From: Rubritepida sp.
GTDB taxonomy: Bacteria; Pseudomonadota; Alphaproteobacteria; Acetobacterales; Acetobacteraceae
Reading direction: 5' to 3'
NCBI GenBank assembly: GCA_028291485.1
Contig: JAQGHZ010000500.1
Span: forward strand, 1-5,382
Length of the DNA stretch: 5,382 bases
Below, in pieces: positions 1 through 5,382 of the stretch. The number at the start of each line of letters is the position of its first letter. Position 1 is the first letter of the stretch. The notes beneath the pieces are model-generated. The model had not been told where the DNA came from and did no database searches. It was given only the letters and a program-made list of their open reading frames with translations. The position numbers were made by a program, and so were the translations under genes.

Positions 1-147
1 GGCGTGCTCGCGGCCGCGGCGGCCGGGCTCGCGCTGACGGAGGCCGGGATCGGCCCGCAGGTCGCGGCCGGGCTGCAGCCGCTGACCCCTGCCTGGCTGG
101 CCGACCGCCTCACCGCCGGACCTCAAAGGGAAACCGTTTCATGCTGA
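1..147 (+). CDS. flhF: Probable flagellar GTPase FlhF, C-terminal fragment
   Basis: This is an open frame from the left edge to a TGA at 145-147, giving the last 48 residues of a protein whose start lies outside the window. It reads GVLAAAAAGLALTEAG, then IGPQVAAGLQPLTPAWLADR, then a short polar tail. No catalytic motif falls in the fragment. The call rests on two points: the Ala/Leu-rich stretch resembles, from memory, the C-terminal end of alphaproteobacterial FlhF, and the next gene is FlhG, its usual partner. FlhF is an SRP-family GTPase that recruits early flagellar components to the pole. The stop codon lies inside the first codons of flhG (ATGCTGA, 7-nt overlap), which indicates translational coupling in one operon. 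Another protein encoded next to flhG cannot be excluded from 48 residues. Confidence 0.6.
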   Translation, partial: GVLAAAAAGLALTEAGIGPQVAAGLQPLTPAWLADRLTAGPQRETVSC

Positions 148-887
148 TCGCGATCGCCTCCGGCAAGGGCGGCGTGGGCAAGACCTGCCTCGCCATCGGC
201 CTCGCCCAGGCGCTGGCCGAGGCAGGGCGCGGCCCGCTGCTGGCGGATGGCGACCTTGGCCTCGCCAATGTGGATGTGCAGCTCGGCCTGCAGCCGGCGC
301 GCGACCTCGGCGACGTGCTGGCCGCGCGTTGCGCGATCGAAGAGGCGGTGATCCACCATCCCGCGGGTTTCGACGTGCTGCCCGGACGCTCCGGCTCGGC
401 GACGCTCGCTGCGATGGATGGGACGGCGCTTGTCGCCCTGCTGCGGGAGCAGCGGCGCGACGTGGTGCTGGACCTCGGCGCGGGGCTTGGCGTAGCGCAG
501 CGGCATCTCGCGGCCCGGGCCGACCTGCTGGTCGTCGTGGCGAGCGAGGAGCCGACCAGCCTCACCGACGCCTATGCCGTGCTAAAGCTTCATCGCCGCG
601 ACGCGCCGGACGCGCGCGCCGGTGTGCTGGTGAACATGGTGGCGCAGCGCGCCCAGGCCCTGAGGGTGCATGCGGCGCTGGATTCCGCCTGCCGCAACTT
701 TCTGGGTGCCGGCGTGCCGTTGCTCGGCGCCGTCCGGCGCGATCCGAAGGTCCCCGCGGCGATCCGGGCGCAGGTCCCGCTGCTCACGCGCCATCCGTCG
801 AGCCCGGCCGCGCAGGATCTGCGCGATGTCGCCGCGCGCCTACTGGACGGCGCGTTCTCGACACCGAGGCATGCCGAAGCTCCGTGA
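141..887 (+). CDS. flhG: MinD/ParA-family ATPase FlhG (FleN-like), flagellar number regulator
   Basis: This is a complete 248-aa P-loop ATPase of the MinD/ParA group. Visible motifs are the deviant Walker A KGGVGKT at residues 9-15 (signature Lys9, P-loop Lys14), the switch I region ADGDLGLANVDVQLGL at about 35-50 (Asp36, Asp38), and a Walker B-like strand DVVLDLGAGLG near 105-115. EEPTSLTDAYAVLKL and RRDPKVPAAIRAQVPLL are typical of FlhG rather than of cell-division MinD. In the family, FlhG cycles on ATP, stimulates the FlhF GTPase and limits flagellar number. The ATG at 141 sits directly before the P-loop strand, has AAAGGGA upstream, and overlaps the preceding stop by 7 nt. The N-terminal DQAxxLR-type motif used by several FlhG proteins to activate FlhF is absent from this start. 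The tail after DLRDVAARLLDGAFS is short and shows no obvious membrane-targeting helix. A generic MinD paralogue is the alternative, but less likely. Confidence 0.88.
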   Translation: MLIAIASGKGGVGKTCLAIGLAQALAEAGRGPLLADGDLGLANVDVQLGLQPARDLGDVLAARCAIEEAVIHHPAGFDVLPGRSGSATLAAMDGTALVALLREQRRDVVLDLGAGLGVAQRHLAARADLLVVVASEEPTSLTDAYAVLKLHRRDAPDARAGVLVNMVAQRAQALRVHAALDSACRNFLGAGVPLLGAVRRDPKVPAAIRAQVPLLTRHPSSPAAQDLRDVAARLLDGAFSTPRHAEAP

Positions 888-899
888 ACCGGGAGACGC

Positions 900-1372
900 G
901 TGCCGACCGCTGCGGAGATTCAGGCGCGCCGCGTGCGCCGTTATTGCCGCAACTCGACCGGCTCTCCTTCTTCCGCGAACGGCGCGCCGAGGGCGAGGCG
1001 GCACGTCCCGTCCATCGGGTCCTGTCCGATCCGGAGGGTGGCGCGCCATCGCCGATGGTCATCCACCAGCCTGGTGCCGGAGGGCGTCGCGCTGCCGGAC
1101 GGCTTTCGGACGCTGGAGGCGGCGGGACTCACCCTTGTCGGCGAGCGCGACCTGAACCGTTGCTCCAGGTCCGCGACATGGCGCATGTCGCCGCGCGGCT
1201 CGCGCTGCTGCGGCGGCGCAGTTTTCTGCCGCGCCTTCTCAGTCTCGGCCTGAGGGTCGAGGCCGAGATCGGCAGTCTTCTGCTGGAAACCCTGCTGACG
1301 GAAGGTTGGATGCGCTACCGCCTGCTGGTGGCGAGGGCGAAGCCCGGTCGCTTCAGGCCCACTTCGGCCTGA
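900..1372 (+). pseudogene. Frameshifted hypothetical gene downstream of flhG (three compensating single-base shifts)
   Basis: The function is not recognised. Frame 2 is open from a GTG at 884 (overlapping the flhG stop as GTGA) to TGA at 1370-1372 and would give 162 aa. Its middle part, however, is low-quality (RRAAGRLSDAGGGGTHPCRR). Protein-like sequence instead changes frame. Frame 3 from GTG 900 gives PTAAEIQARRVRRY (to about 944). Frame 2 then gives LPQLDRLSFFRERRAEGE and ARPVHRVLSDPEGG. Frame 3 from about 1072 gives LVPEGVALPDGFRTLEAAG and LTLVGERDLN. Frame 2 from about 1161 gives PLLQVRDMAHVAARLALLRR and a leucine-rich end. In 1072-1158, third-position GC is 26/29 in frame 3 and 13/29 in frame 2. 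One missing T near 944, one extra C near 1070 and one missing C near 1160 would restore a single frame of about 158 residues. GGGAGA before GTG 900 is a plausible ribosome site. The last eight residues and the stop come from a palindromic repeat. It could be a true pseudogene or a live gene with base-calling errors. Position suggests a flagellar role, but nothing in the protein shows one. Confidence 0.6.
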
Positions 1373-1376
1373 AGCG
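1349..1376. repeat. Palindromic repeat, copy 1 (REP-like hairpin)
   Basis: The arms CGCTTCAGGCC (1349-1359) and GGCCTGAAGCG (1366-1376) are exact reverse complements and give an 11-bp stem with the 6-nt loop CACTTC. Both this copy and copy 2 are flanked by T on the left and TGAA on the right, so the repeated unit is slightly longer than the stem. The right arm contains the TGA stop of the plus-strand reading frame. There is no T-run on either side. The element could act as a bidirectional terminator between converging genes, or be a dispersed REP-type element. One window cannot decide this. Confidence 0.85.
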
Positions 1377-1407
1377 TGAATCGGCCTCGCGGTATCCCGA
1401 GTCCAAT

Positions 1408-1434
1408 CGCTTCAGGTCATTCCGACCTGAAGCG
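1408..1434. repeat. Palindromic repeat, copy 2 (REP-like hairpin)
   Basis: The arms CGCTTCAGGTC (1408-1418) and GACCTGAAGCG (1424-1434) form an 11-bp perfect stem with the 5-nt loop ATTCC. The only stem difference from copy 1 is at the tenth arm position: C-G in copy 1 is T-A here, with both arms changed so that pairing is kept. Loop length and sequence differ. The copy starts 59 nt after copy 1. Between the two copies lies a weaker hairpin (CTCG at 1386-1389 with CGAG at 1398-1401). It ends 10 nt before the stop codon of the minus-strand NIPSNAP gene. Confidence 0.85.
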
Positions 1435-1444
1435 TGAAGGCGAA

Positions 1445-1768
1445 TCAGTCCTGCCACTTCACCGTCAGGAACGGCGCCGGGATGAGCAGCTTGCTCTCCT
1501 GCGTCGCGATGAAGCCGCGCACCTTGCCGAGGTAGTCGAGCCAGGGCTGGCTGGCGAAGAGCGCGGTGCGGCGCTCGGCGCGTTCGGCCAGGCTCTCATA
1601 GGCCCACATGTGGATCACCTGGTTCAGCGGCCCGAACTCGGTCGTGTAGTAGCCCACGAGCCGGCCCAGGATGGGCTTCTGGATCGCGAGACCCTCGGCC
1701 GCATAGGCCTTCACGTAATGGCCGATCTGGCCCGGATGCATGGTGTAGATGCGCTCTTCGACGATCAT
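1445..1768 (-). CDS. NIPSNAP family protein
   Basis: This complete 107-aa protein begins MIVEERIYTMHPGQIGHYVK and continues with EGLAIQKPILGRLVGYYTTE, FGPLNQVIHMWAYESLAERA and a C-terminal strand region ending PAPFLTVKWQD. The opening strand VEERIYT, the GRLVGYYTTEFGPLNQVIHMWAY block and the length of about 105 residues fit a single NIPSNAP domain (dimeric alpha/beta-barrel, ferredoxin-like fold). Bacterial members have no settled function, and no catalytic residue can be assigned here. There is no signal peptide or membrane segment, so it is probably cytosolic. The ATG at 1768 follows AAAGGGGA with a 6-nt spacer. The gene lies 70 nt downstream of otsA on the same strand and may be read as the last gene of that operon, though a hairpin lies in the gap. 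A metabolic link with trehalose is not apparent. Confidence 0.85.
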   Translation of the reverse strand: MIVEERIYTMHPGQIGHYVKAYAAEGLAIQKPILGRLVGYYTTEFGPLNQVIHMWAYESLAERAERRTALFASQPWLDYLGKVRGFIATQESKLLIPAPFLTVKWQD

Positions 1769-1771
1769 GGC

Positions 1772-1795
1772 GTGTCCCCTTTGACCGGGGGACGC
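1772..1795 (-). promoter_or_regulatory. Hairpin that includes the NIPSNAP gene ribosome binding site
   Basis: On the minus strand GTCCCC (1793-1788) can pair with GGGGAC (1779-1774), extended by a wobble and one further G-C pair to 1795/1772. The right arm is the core of the Shine-Dalgarno sequence AAAGGGGA that lies 6 nt before the ATG at 1768. If the stem forms, it would mask the ribosome site. It could equally contribute to ending otsA transcripts. Pairing is seen in the sequence, but regulation is inference. Confidence 0.4.
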
Positions 1796-1838
1796 TACCG
1801 CGCCGCCGCCGATCGCGGAAGGAGGGCCGGAAGCCGTG

Positions 1839-3206
1839 TCACTTCCCCGCGCCTTCGCCCTCCGCCGATCCGTTCGGCGAGAACTCCGCCCGGTTCAGGC
1901 TGGCCAGGAAGGCGCGCGACCAGCCGCTCGCCCCGGCCTCGACGAGCTTGTCGTAGTCCATGCGCCAACGCTCGCGCCGCTCGGCGATCGGCATGTTGAT
2001 CGCAAGGTCCAGCGCCTCGGCGATCTCGTCCGGGTCGTTCGGATTCACCTTCACCGCGCCCTCCATCTCGCGCGCCGCGCCGGCGAACTGCGAGAGGATG
2101 AGCACGCCGGGATCCTCCGGCGACTGCGCGGCGACGAACTCCTTCGCCACCAGATTCATGCCGTCGCGCAGCGGCGTCACCAGCGCGATATTCGCCATGC
2201 GCAGGAAGCCCGCGAGCGTCCGCCGCGGGATGGGCCGCGTGGTCCAGCGCAGCGGCACCCAGTCCACCTCGGCATATTCGCCGTTGATGCGCCCCACCAG
2301 CTCGTCCATCTCGCGGCGGAGCATGCGGTACTGCGCCACTTCACCGCGCGAGACGGGCGCCGCCTGCAGGAAGGTCACCTTGCCGCGATGCTGGGGATAG
2401 CGCTTCAGCAGGTCGGCGAAGCCCAGCACGCGCTGCGGCAGGCCCTTGCTGTAATCCAGCCGGTCCACGCCGAAGATGAGGCGGCGGCCCGTGAGGCTCT
2501 CCTTGAAGCGCTGCGCGTCCTTGCGTGCGGCAGCGGACTCGGCGGCCCGCGCGAAAGCCTCGGCATGGATGCCGACCGGGAAGACGCCGACCGGCGTATT
2601 CACCCCGTACTGCCGCATCGCGGCGGAGAGATGCTCGGCGTCTTCGGCTGTCTGCGTGCCGATCAGGTCGATGGCCTGAAGGTCGGTCAGCAGCGCCGCG
2701 GCCCGGGGCAGCGCCGCGAAGAGTGCCGGCGGCGGGAAGGGCACGTGCAGGAAGAAGCCGATCTTCTGTCGCACCCCCAGGTCGCGCAGGGCGGCGGCGA
2801 GGGGAAACAGGTGGAAATCGTGGATCCAGATCGTGTCGTCCTCGCGCAGCAGCGGCATCAGCTGCTCGGCGAAGCGGCGATTGACGGCGCGCCAGCCTTC
2901 CTCCTCAGCACGGCGGAACTGCGCGAGGCCGAAGCGGTAGTGCAGCAGGGGCCAGAGCATGCCGTTGCAGAAGCCGGTGTAGTACAGCCGGTGATCATGC
3001 GGCGTGAGGTCGATCAGCGCATGCGTGCGGTCGCCCGAGCTCGAGATGCGCGGCTCGCGCCGGTCGGAGCATTCGCCGGACCAGCCGAACCACAGCATCT
3101 CGCGGCGCTTCACGGCCTCCTGCAGCGAGACCGTGAGGCCGCCGGCCATGGGGCCGGATTCCTTCAGCGACGCGACGCGGTTCGAGACGATTACCAGGCG
3201 CGCCAA
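1839..3206 (-). CDS. otsA: Trehalose-6-phosphate synthase OtsA (GT20)
   Basis: This cytosolic glycosyltransferase transfers glucose from UDP-glucose to glucose-6-phosphate, giving trehalose-6-phosphate. The product is 455 aa, close to the bacterial norm of about 460-480. Motifs follow the E. coli enzyme almost residue for residue: LVIVSNR with Arg10, AGGL at 21-24, LWFGWSGE at 38-45 (Trp42), YYTGFCNGMLWPLLHY at 75-90 (Trp85), WIHDFHL with Asp130, FFLHVPFPP at 151-159, GVDRLDYSKGL with Arg249 and Lys254, TPLRDGMNLVAKE with Asp348 and Glu356, and SQFAGAA at 372-378. The start is placed at TTG 3206: it begins the N-terminal strand exactly where the family does, and GGAGG lies 7 nt before it. The start overlaps the end of the GH15 gene by 16 nt, so the two are probably translationally coupled. 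The open frame extends much further upstream, but that part is out of frame with the GH15 gene and is not protein-like. No catalytic residue is missing. Confidence 0.96.
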   Translation of the reverse strand: MARLVIVSNRVASLKESGPMAGGLTVSLQEAVKRREMLWFGWSGECSDRREPRISSSGDRTHALIDLTPHDHRLYYTGFCNGMLWPLLHYRFGLAQFRRAEEEGWRAVNRRFAEQLMPLLREDDTIWIHDFHLFPLAAALRDLGVRQKIGFFLHVPFPPPALFAALPRAAALLTDLQAIDLIGTQTAEDAEHLSAAMRQYGVNTPVGVFPVGIHAEAFARAAESAAARKDAQRFKESLTGRRLIFGVDRLDYSKGLPQRVLGFADLLKRYPQHRGKVTFLQAAPVSRGEVAQYRMLRREMDELVGRINGEYAEVDWVPLRWTTRPIPRRTLAGFLRMANIALVTPLRDGMNLVAKEFVAAQSPEDPGVLILSQFAGAAREMEGAVKVNPNDPDEIAEALDLAINMPIAERRERWRMDYDKLVEAGASGWSRAFLASLNRAEFSPNGSAEGEGAGK

Positions 3207-4987
3207 AATCCTTCCTCCCAGCTTCGGGACAGCCGCATGGCGCAGAGGATGAGGCCGACCTGCGAGTAAGTCTGCGGGAAGTTCCCCCAGAGCTGCCCGG
3301 TCTTCGGTTCCACATCCTCGGCGAGAAGCCCCACATGATTGCGCAGCGAGAGGATTTTCTCGAACAGCGCGCGCGCGTCCTCCTTGCGGCCGATCGAATG
3401 CAGCGCATCCACGAGCCAGAACGAGCACACGACAAAGGCCGTGTCCGGTACGCCGAAATCGTCCGGCAAGCCGTAGCGCAGCAGCAGCCCCTCGCGCATG
3501 AGCTCGCGCTCGATGGCCTCCACGGTCGCGACGAAGCGCGGGTCGGAGGGCGGCAGCAGGCCGATCTCGGGCAGCAGCAGCAGCGCCGCGTCCAGCCCCT
3601 CGCCCCCGAACACCTCCTGCAGGCAGCCGGAGGCCTTGTTCCAGGCGCCATCCAGGATCGCGGCCTTCAGCCGGTCGGCGCGACGCTTCCAGTCGGCCGC
3701 CTCGTCGTCGATGCGCAGATGGGCGGCGATGCGGCCGAGGCGATCCAGCGCGCCCCAGCACATGGCGGCCGAGAAGGTGTGGATGCGGGCGCGGCCGCGG
3801 TATTCCCAGAGGCCGGCATCCGGCGTCAGCGCCGCCTGCTCCGCCCGATTGCCGATCGGCACGAGGCGCCGGTACAGCGCTTCGTCGCCCGGCGAGGGCA
3901 GGCGGCGGTCGAAGAACATCATGGACGCGGCCAGGACGACCGAGCCCCAGACGTCGTTCTGCACCTGGATCGCCGCGGCATTGCCCACGCGCACGGGCCC
4001 GTCGCCCCGGAAACCCTTGAGCGCGGAGGCGACCCACTCGTCGATCGGCCCGTTCGGCACCAGCGGATAGACGGGCCGGAGCACCGCCTCCTGCTCCAGC
4101 ACGGCGCCGGTGATGTAGTTGATGTAGCCCTCCATGGTGCGCGTGGCGCCCAGGCGATTCAGCGCCATCACCGTGAAGTGCGAATCGCGCAGCCAGCAGA
4201 AGCGATAGTCCCAGTTGCGCGTGGTGCCCGGTGCCTCGGGGATGGAAGTCGTCAGCGCGGCGACGATGCCGCCCGTGTCGTCATGCGCGCAGAGCTTCAG
4301 CGTGATCGCCGCGCGGATCACCGCATCCTGCCATTCGAAGGGCAAGGAGAGGCCGCGGACCCAGTCCTCCCAATACGAGGTGGTCTCGTCCTCGAACTCG
4401 CGCGTGATGCGGGCGGCGGCGCCGTCCATCGTGTCGTCCTGGCCGATCAGTATGGAGAGGGGCCGATCGAGCGCGAACTCCGTCTCGCCCAGCACGAAGC
4501 CGAGCGGCGCATCGGTGGTCACGCGAAGGGTGTCGGAGGCGCCGACGAAGCGGATGTGGTTGGAGCCGGCGCGGCCCTGCGGGATCTCCTCGCCCCAGGT
4601 GAAGCGCGGGCGGATGCGCAGCCGGATGCGCGGGCGGCCCTTCATGGGCTCGATGCGCCGCACCAGCATGGGCGGACGGAACATGCGGCCGAAGCGGCGA
4701 AAGCGCGGCATGTGGTCGGTGATGCGGACCGTGTTGCCACGGTCGTCCGAGAGCTCGGTCTCCAGGATGGCGGTGTTGCGGCGGTAGCGCTGCTCGCTGG
4801 TCGCGAAGCGGGTCAGCGAAACCTCGCAGAAGCCCCCTTCGTCGGTGCCGTCGAGCAGGCCACAGAAGACCGGGTCGCCGTCGAGGCGCGGCCAGCACAT
4901 CCAGCTGACGCGGCCGTCCTTGGTGACGAGCGCGGCGACGGTGCCGTTGCCGATGGCGGCGAGATCAAGCGGTTGGGCCATGCGCAT
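3191..4987 (-). CDS. Glycoside hydrolase family 15 protein (glucoamylase/trehalase-like)
   Basis: This 598-aa intracellular-type protein (no signal peptide) has the bacterial GH15 layout. The N-terminal beta-sandwich of about 210 residues opens with LDLAAIGNGTVAALVTKDG and CWPRLDGDPVFCGLLDG. The (alpha/alpha)6 catalytic barrel runs from about 215 to 590. Conserved blocks include TRNWDYRFCWLRDS (256-269), LNRLGATRTMEGYINYI (276-292), GDGPVRVGNAAAIQVQNDVWGSV (starting near 328), TPDAGLWEYRGRARIHTFS (388-406) and GQLWGNFPQTYSQVGLI (564-580). By family analogy Glu395 (LWEYR) is the likely general acid and Glu557 (LLAEDVEP) the likely base. GH15 enzymes invert at alpha-glucosidic bonds in maltodextrins, isomalto-oligosaccharides or trehalose, and the sequence alone does not give the substrate. 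ATG 4987 is used; a second ATG at 4981 (MAQPLD) is equally plausible. It overlaps otsB by 23 nt and otsA by 16 nt, so it is an integral member of the trehalose operon. Confidence 0.92.
   Translation of the reverse strand: MRMAQPLDLAAIGNGTVAALVTKDGRVSWMCWPRLDGDPVFCGLLDGTDEGGFCEVSLTRFATSEQRYRRNTAILETELSDDRGNTVRITDHMPRFRRFGRMFRPPMLVRRIEPMKGRPRIRLRIRPRFTWGEEIPQGRAGSNHIRFVGASDTLRVTTDAPLGFVLGETEFALDRPLSILIGQDDTMDGAAARITREFEDETTSYWEDWVRGLSLPFEWQDAVIRAAITLKLCAHDDTGGIVAALTTSIPEAPGTTRNWDYRFCWLRDSHFTVMALNRLGATRTMEGYINYITGAVLEQEAVLRPVYPLVPNGPIDEWVASALKGFRGDGPVRVGNAAAIQVQNDVWGSVVLAASMMFFDRRLPSPGDEALYRRLVPIGNRAEQAALTPDAGLWEYRGRARIHTFSAAMCWGALDRLGRIAAHLRIDDEAADWKRRADRLKAAILDGAWNKASGCLQEVFGGEGLDAALLLLPEIGLLPPSDPRFVATVEAIERELMREGLLLRYGLPDDFGVPDTAFVVCSFWLVDALHSIGRKEDARALFEKILSLRNHVGLLAEDVEPKTGQLWGNFPQTYSQVGLILCAMRLSRSWEEGFWRAW
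3204..3218 (-). promoter_or_regulatory. Ribosome binding site fixing the otsA TTG start
   Basis: The minus strand reads GGAGG (3218-3214), a 7-nt spacer, then TTG (3206-3204), all within the last codons of the GH15 gene. No ATG or GTG in the otsA frame lies at the right place: the next candidates would remove the SNR nucleotide-binding strand. An ATT codon directly before the TTG is a poorer alternative start. Confidence 0.75.
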
Positions 4988-5382
4988 CGGCCAGTAGGGA
5001 TGTGAGCCAGGCGCGGACCGCCTCGGGTTCGGGGAAGTCGTCGGGGACCCGATAGCCCATGCCGCCCAGCGCCTCGGCGGCGGCGATGCCGTCCTCGTCG
5101 GTCACGTCGTCGCCGATGAAGATGGGCAGGCGGCCGGCGAAGTTCGGCTCGCGCATGATCTGGTGCACGGCCACGCCCTTGTGAATGCCGCGCGGCTTTA
5201 CCTCCCAGGCCATGGAGGCCTGGAGGATCTCGAAATCGGGCGTGGTGTTGACCAGCGAGGCGAGGAGGTCGAAGGCCGGATCGCCCTGGCTGGGCGCGCG
5301 GCGGTTGTGGAGGTCGAAGCCGGCGGGCTTCTCCTCGAAGACGATGCCCTCGTGCTGCGTGGCGAAGGCCAGCGCCTGCTTG
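4965..5382 (-). CDS. otsB: Trehalose-6-phosphate phosphatase OtsB, C-terminal part
   Basis: The frame is open from the right edge of the window to TGA at 4967-4965, giving the last 138 residues. The N-terminal HAD motifs I and II lie outside. OtsB removes the phosphate from trehalose-6-phosphate to release trehalose in the cytosol. Visible features are GIVFEEKPAGFDLHNRRAP, corresponding to the cap-domain end of E. coli OtsB, then WEVKPRGIHKG with the motif III lysine, and IFIGDDVTDEDG, the Mg2+-binding HAD motif IV, followed by EALGGMGYRV and a C-terminal helix ending LLADAHGPTA. An internal ATG at 5213 is not the start: clear family sequence continues before it. The stop lies 23 nt inside the GH15 gene, so this is the upstream gene of an overlapping otsB-GH15-otsA operon whose promoter must lie beyond the window. 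Confidence 0.94.
   Translation of the reverse strand, partial: KQALAFATQHEGIVFEEKPAGFDLHNRRAPSQGDPAFDLLASLVNTTPDFEILQASMAWEVKPRGIHKGVAVHQIMREPNFAGRLPIFIGDDVTDEDGIAAAEALGGMGYRVPDDFPEPEAVRAWLTSLLADAHGPTA

Larger units (their letters stand above)
1349..1434. terminator. Possible bidirectional terminator formed by the hairpin pair
   Basis: The two strong stem-loops occupy the whole gap between converging transcription units: the plus-strand flhF-flhG block ends at 1372 and the minus-strand NIPSNAP gene ends at 1445. Symmetric stems would form in transcripts from either side. Neither copy is followed by the U-tract of a canonical intrinsic terminator (plus-strand bases after the stems are TGAA in both), so termination is inferred from position and stem strength only. 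Confidence 0.35.

Noticed and set aside
329..883. Frame-2 upstream part of the 347-codon plus-strand open frame
   Set aside because: It lies wholly within flhG in a different frame. Only the part after about 884 is considered, as the frameshifted gene.
1349..1434. CRISPR-like repeat array
   Set aside because: There are only two copies, each an internally perfect hairpin with a different loop, a single gap between them, and no cas gene nearby. A REP-like or terminator pair fits better.
1376..1999. 207-codon plus-strand open frame through the palindromes and across the NIPSNAP gene
   Set aside because: It is antisense to the NIPSNAP coding sequence and the otsA 3' end, has no domain-like sequence, and would start within the repeat region.
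1836..3269. 477-codon open frame on the plus strand opposite otsA
   Set aside because: The opposite strand encodes a complete OtsA with all catalytic motifs. The plus frame has biased composition and no domain.
3207..4037. Long N-terminal extension of the otsA frame (open for about 277 codons before the TTG)
   Set aside because: It overlaps the GH15 coding sequence in another frame, is Arg/Gly/Ala-rich without domain signal, and OtsA family proteins begin at the LVIVSNR strand.
3335..5005. 556-codon open frame on the plus strand opposite the GH15 gene
   Set aside because: It is antisense to a gene with clear GH15 motifs. Its translation is rich in Arg, Ala, His and Gln without any recognisable domain, as expected for a mirror frame in GC-rich DNA.
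4965..5213. Short 82-aa protein starting at ATG 5213
   Set aside because: The same frame continues without a stop to the window edge with clear OtsB sequence before this methionine, so it is an internal codon of a truncated otsB.

Overview
The window is GC-rich (roughly two-thirds G+C, third codon positions mostly G or C) and looks chromosomal. The gene content, with an flhF-flhG flagellar pair and an otsB-GH15-otsA trehalose cluster, together with the codon use, suggests an alphaproteobacterium, perhaps Acetobacteraceae (Roseomonas-like). That placement is inference from gene content, not from a marker gene.

Plus-strand block (1-1372): the 3' end of a probable flhF (signal-recognition-particle-type GTPase that places flagella) overlaps by 7 nt a complete flhG (MinD-like ATPase that limits flagellar number). 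It is followed by an unrecognised small gene that is readable only by changing frame three times (3, then 2, then 3, then 2). Each change can be explained by a single-base indel, so the gene is either decaying or contains sequence errors.

Junction (1349-1444): two near-identical palindromes, each with an 11-bp perfect stem, lie 59 nt apart between the converging transcription units. The stems differ at one base pair by a compensatory change. The first palindrome supplies the stop codon of the plus-strand gene.

Minus-strand block (5382 down to 1445): a tightly packed trehalose operon is read in the order otsB (3' part only, running off the window), a GH15 glucoamylase/trehalase-like gene, and otsA (455 aa, TTG start). 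Successive genes overlap by 23 and 16 nt. After a 70-nt gap carrying a hairpin that includes the ribosome binding site comes a small NIPSNAP-family gene. OtsA makes trehalose-6-phosphate from UDP-glucose and glucose-6-phosphate, and OtsB removes the phosphate. The GH15 enzyme between them may hydrolyse trehalose or a related alpha-glucan, so synthesis and possible breakdown would be co-expressed.

No tRNA, rRNA, CRISPR array, insertion sequence or phage gene was seen. The window is mostly ordinary housekeeping and accessory metabolism. The points that deserve a second look are the multiply frameshifted gene after flhG, the covarying palindrome pair, and the GH15 gene embedded between trehalose synthesis genes.
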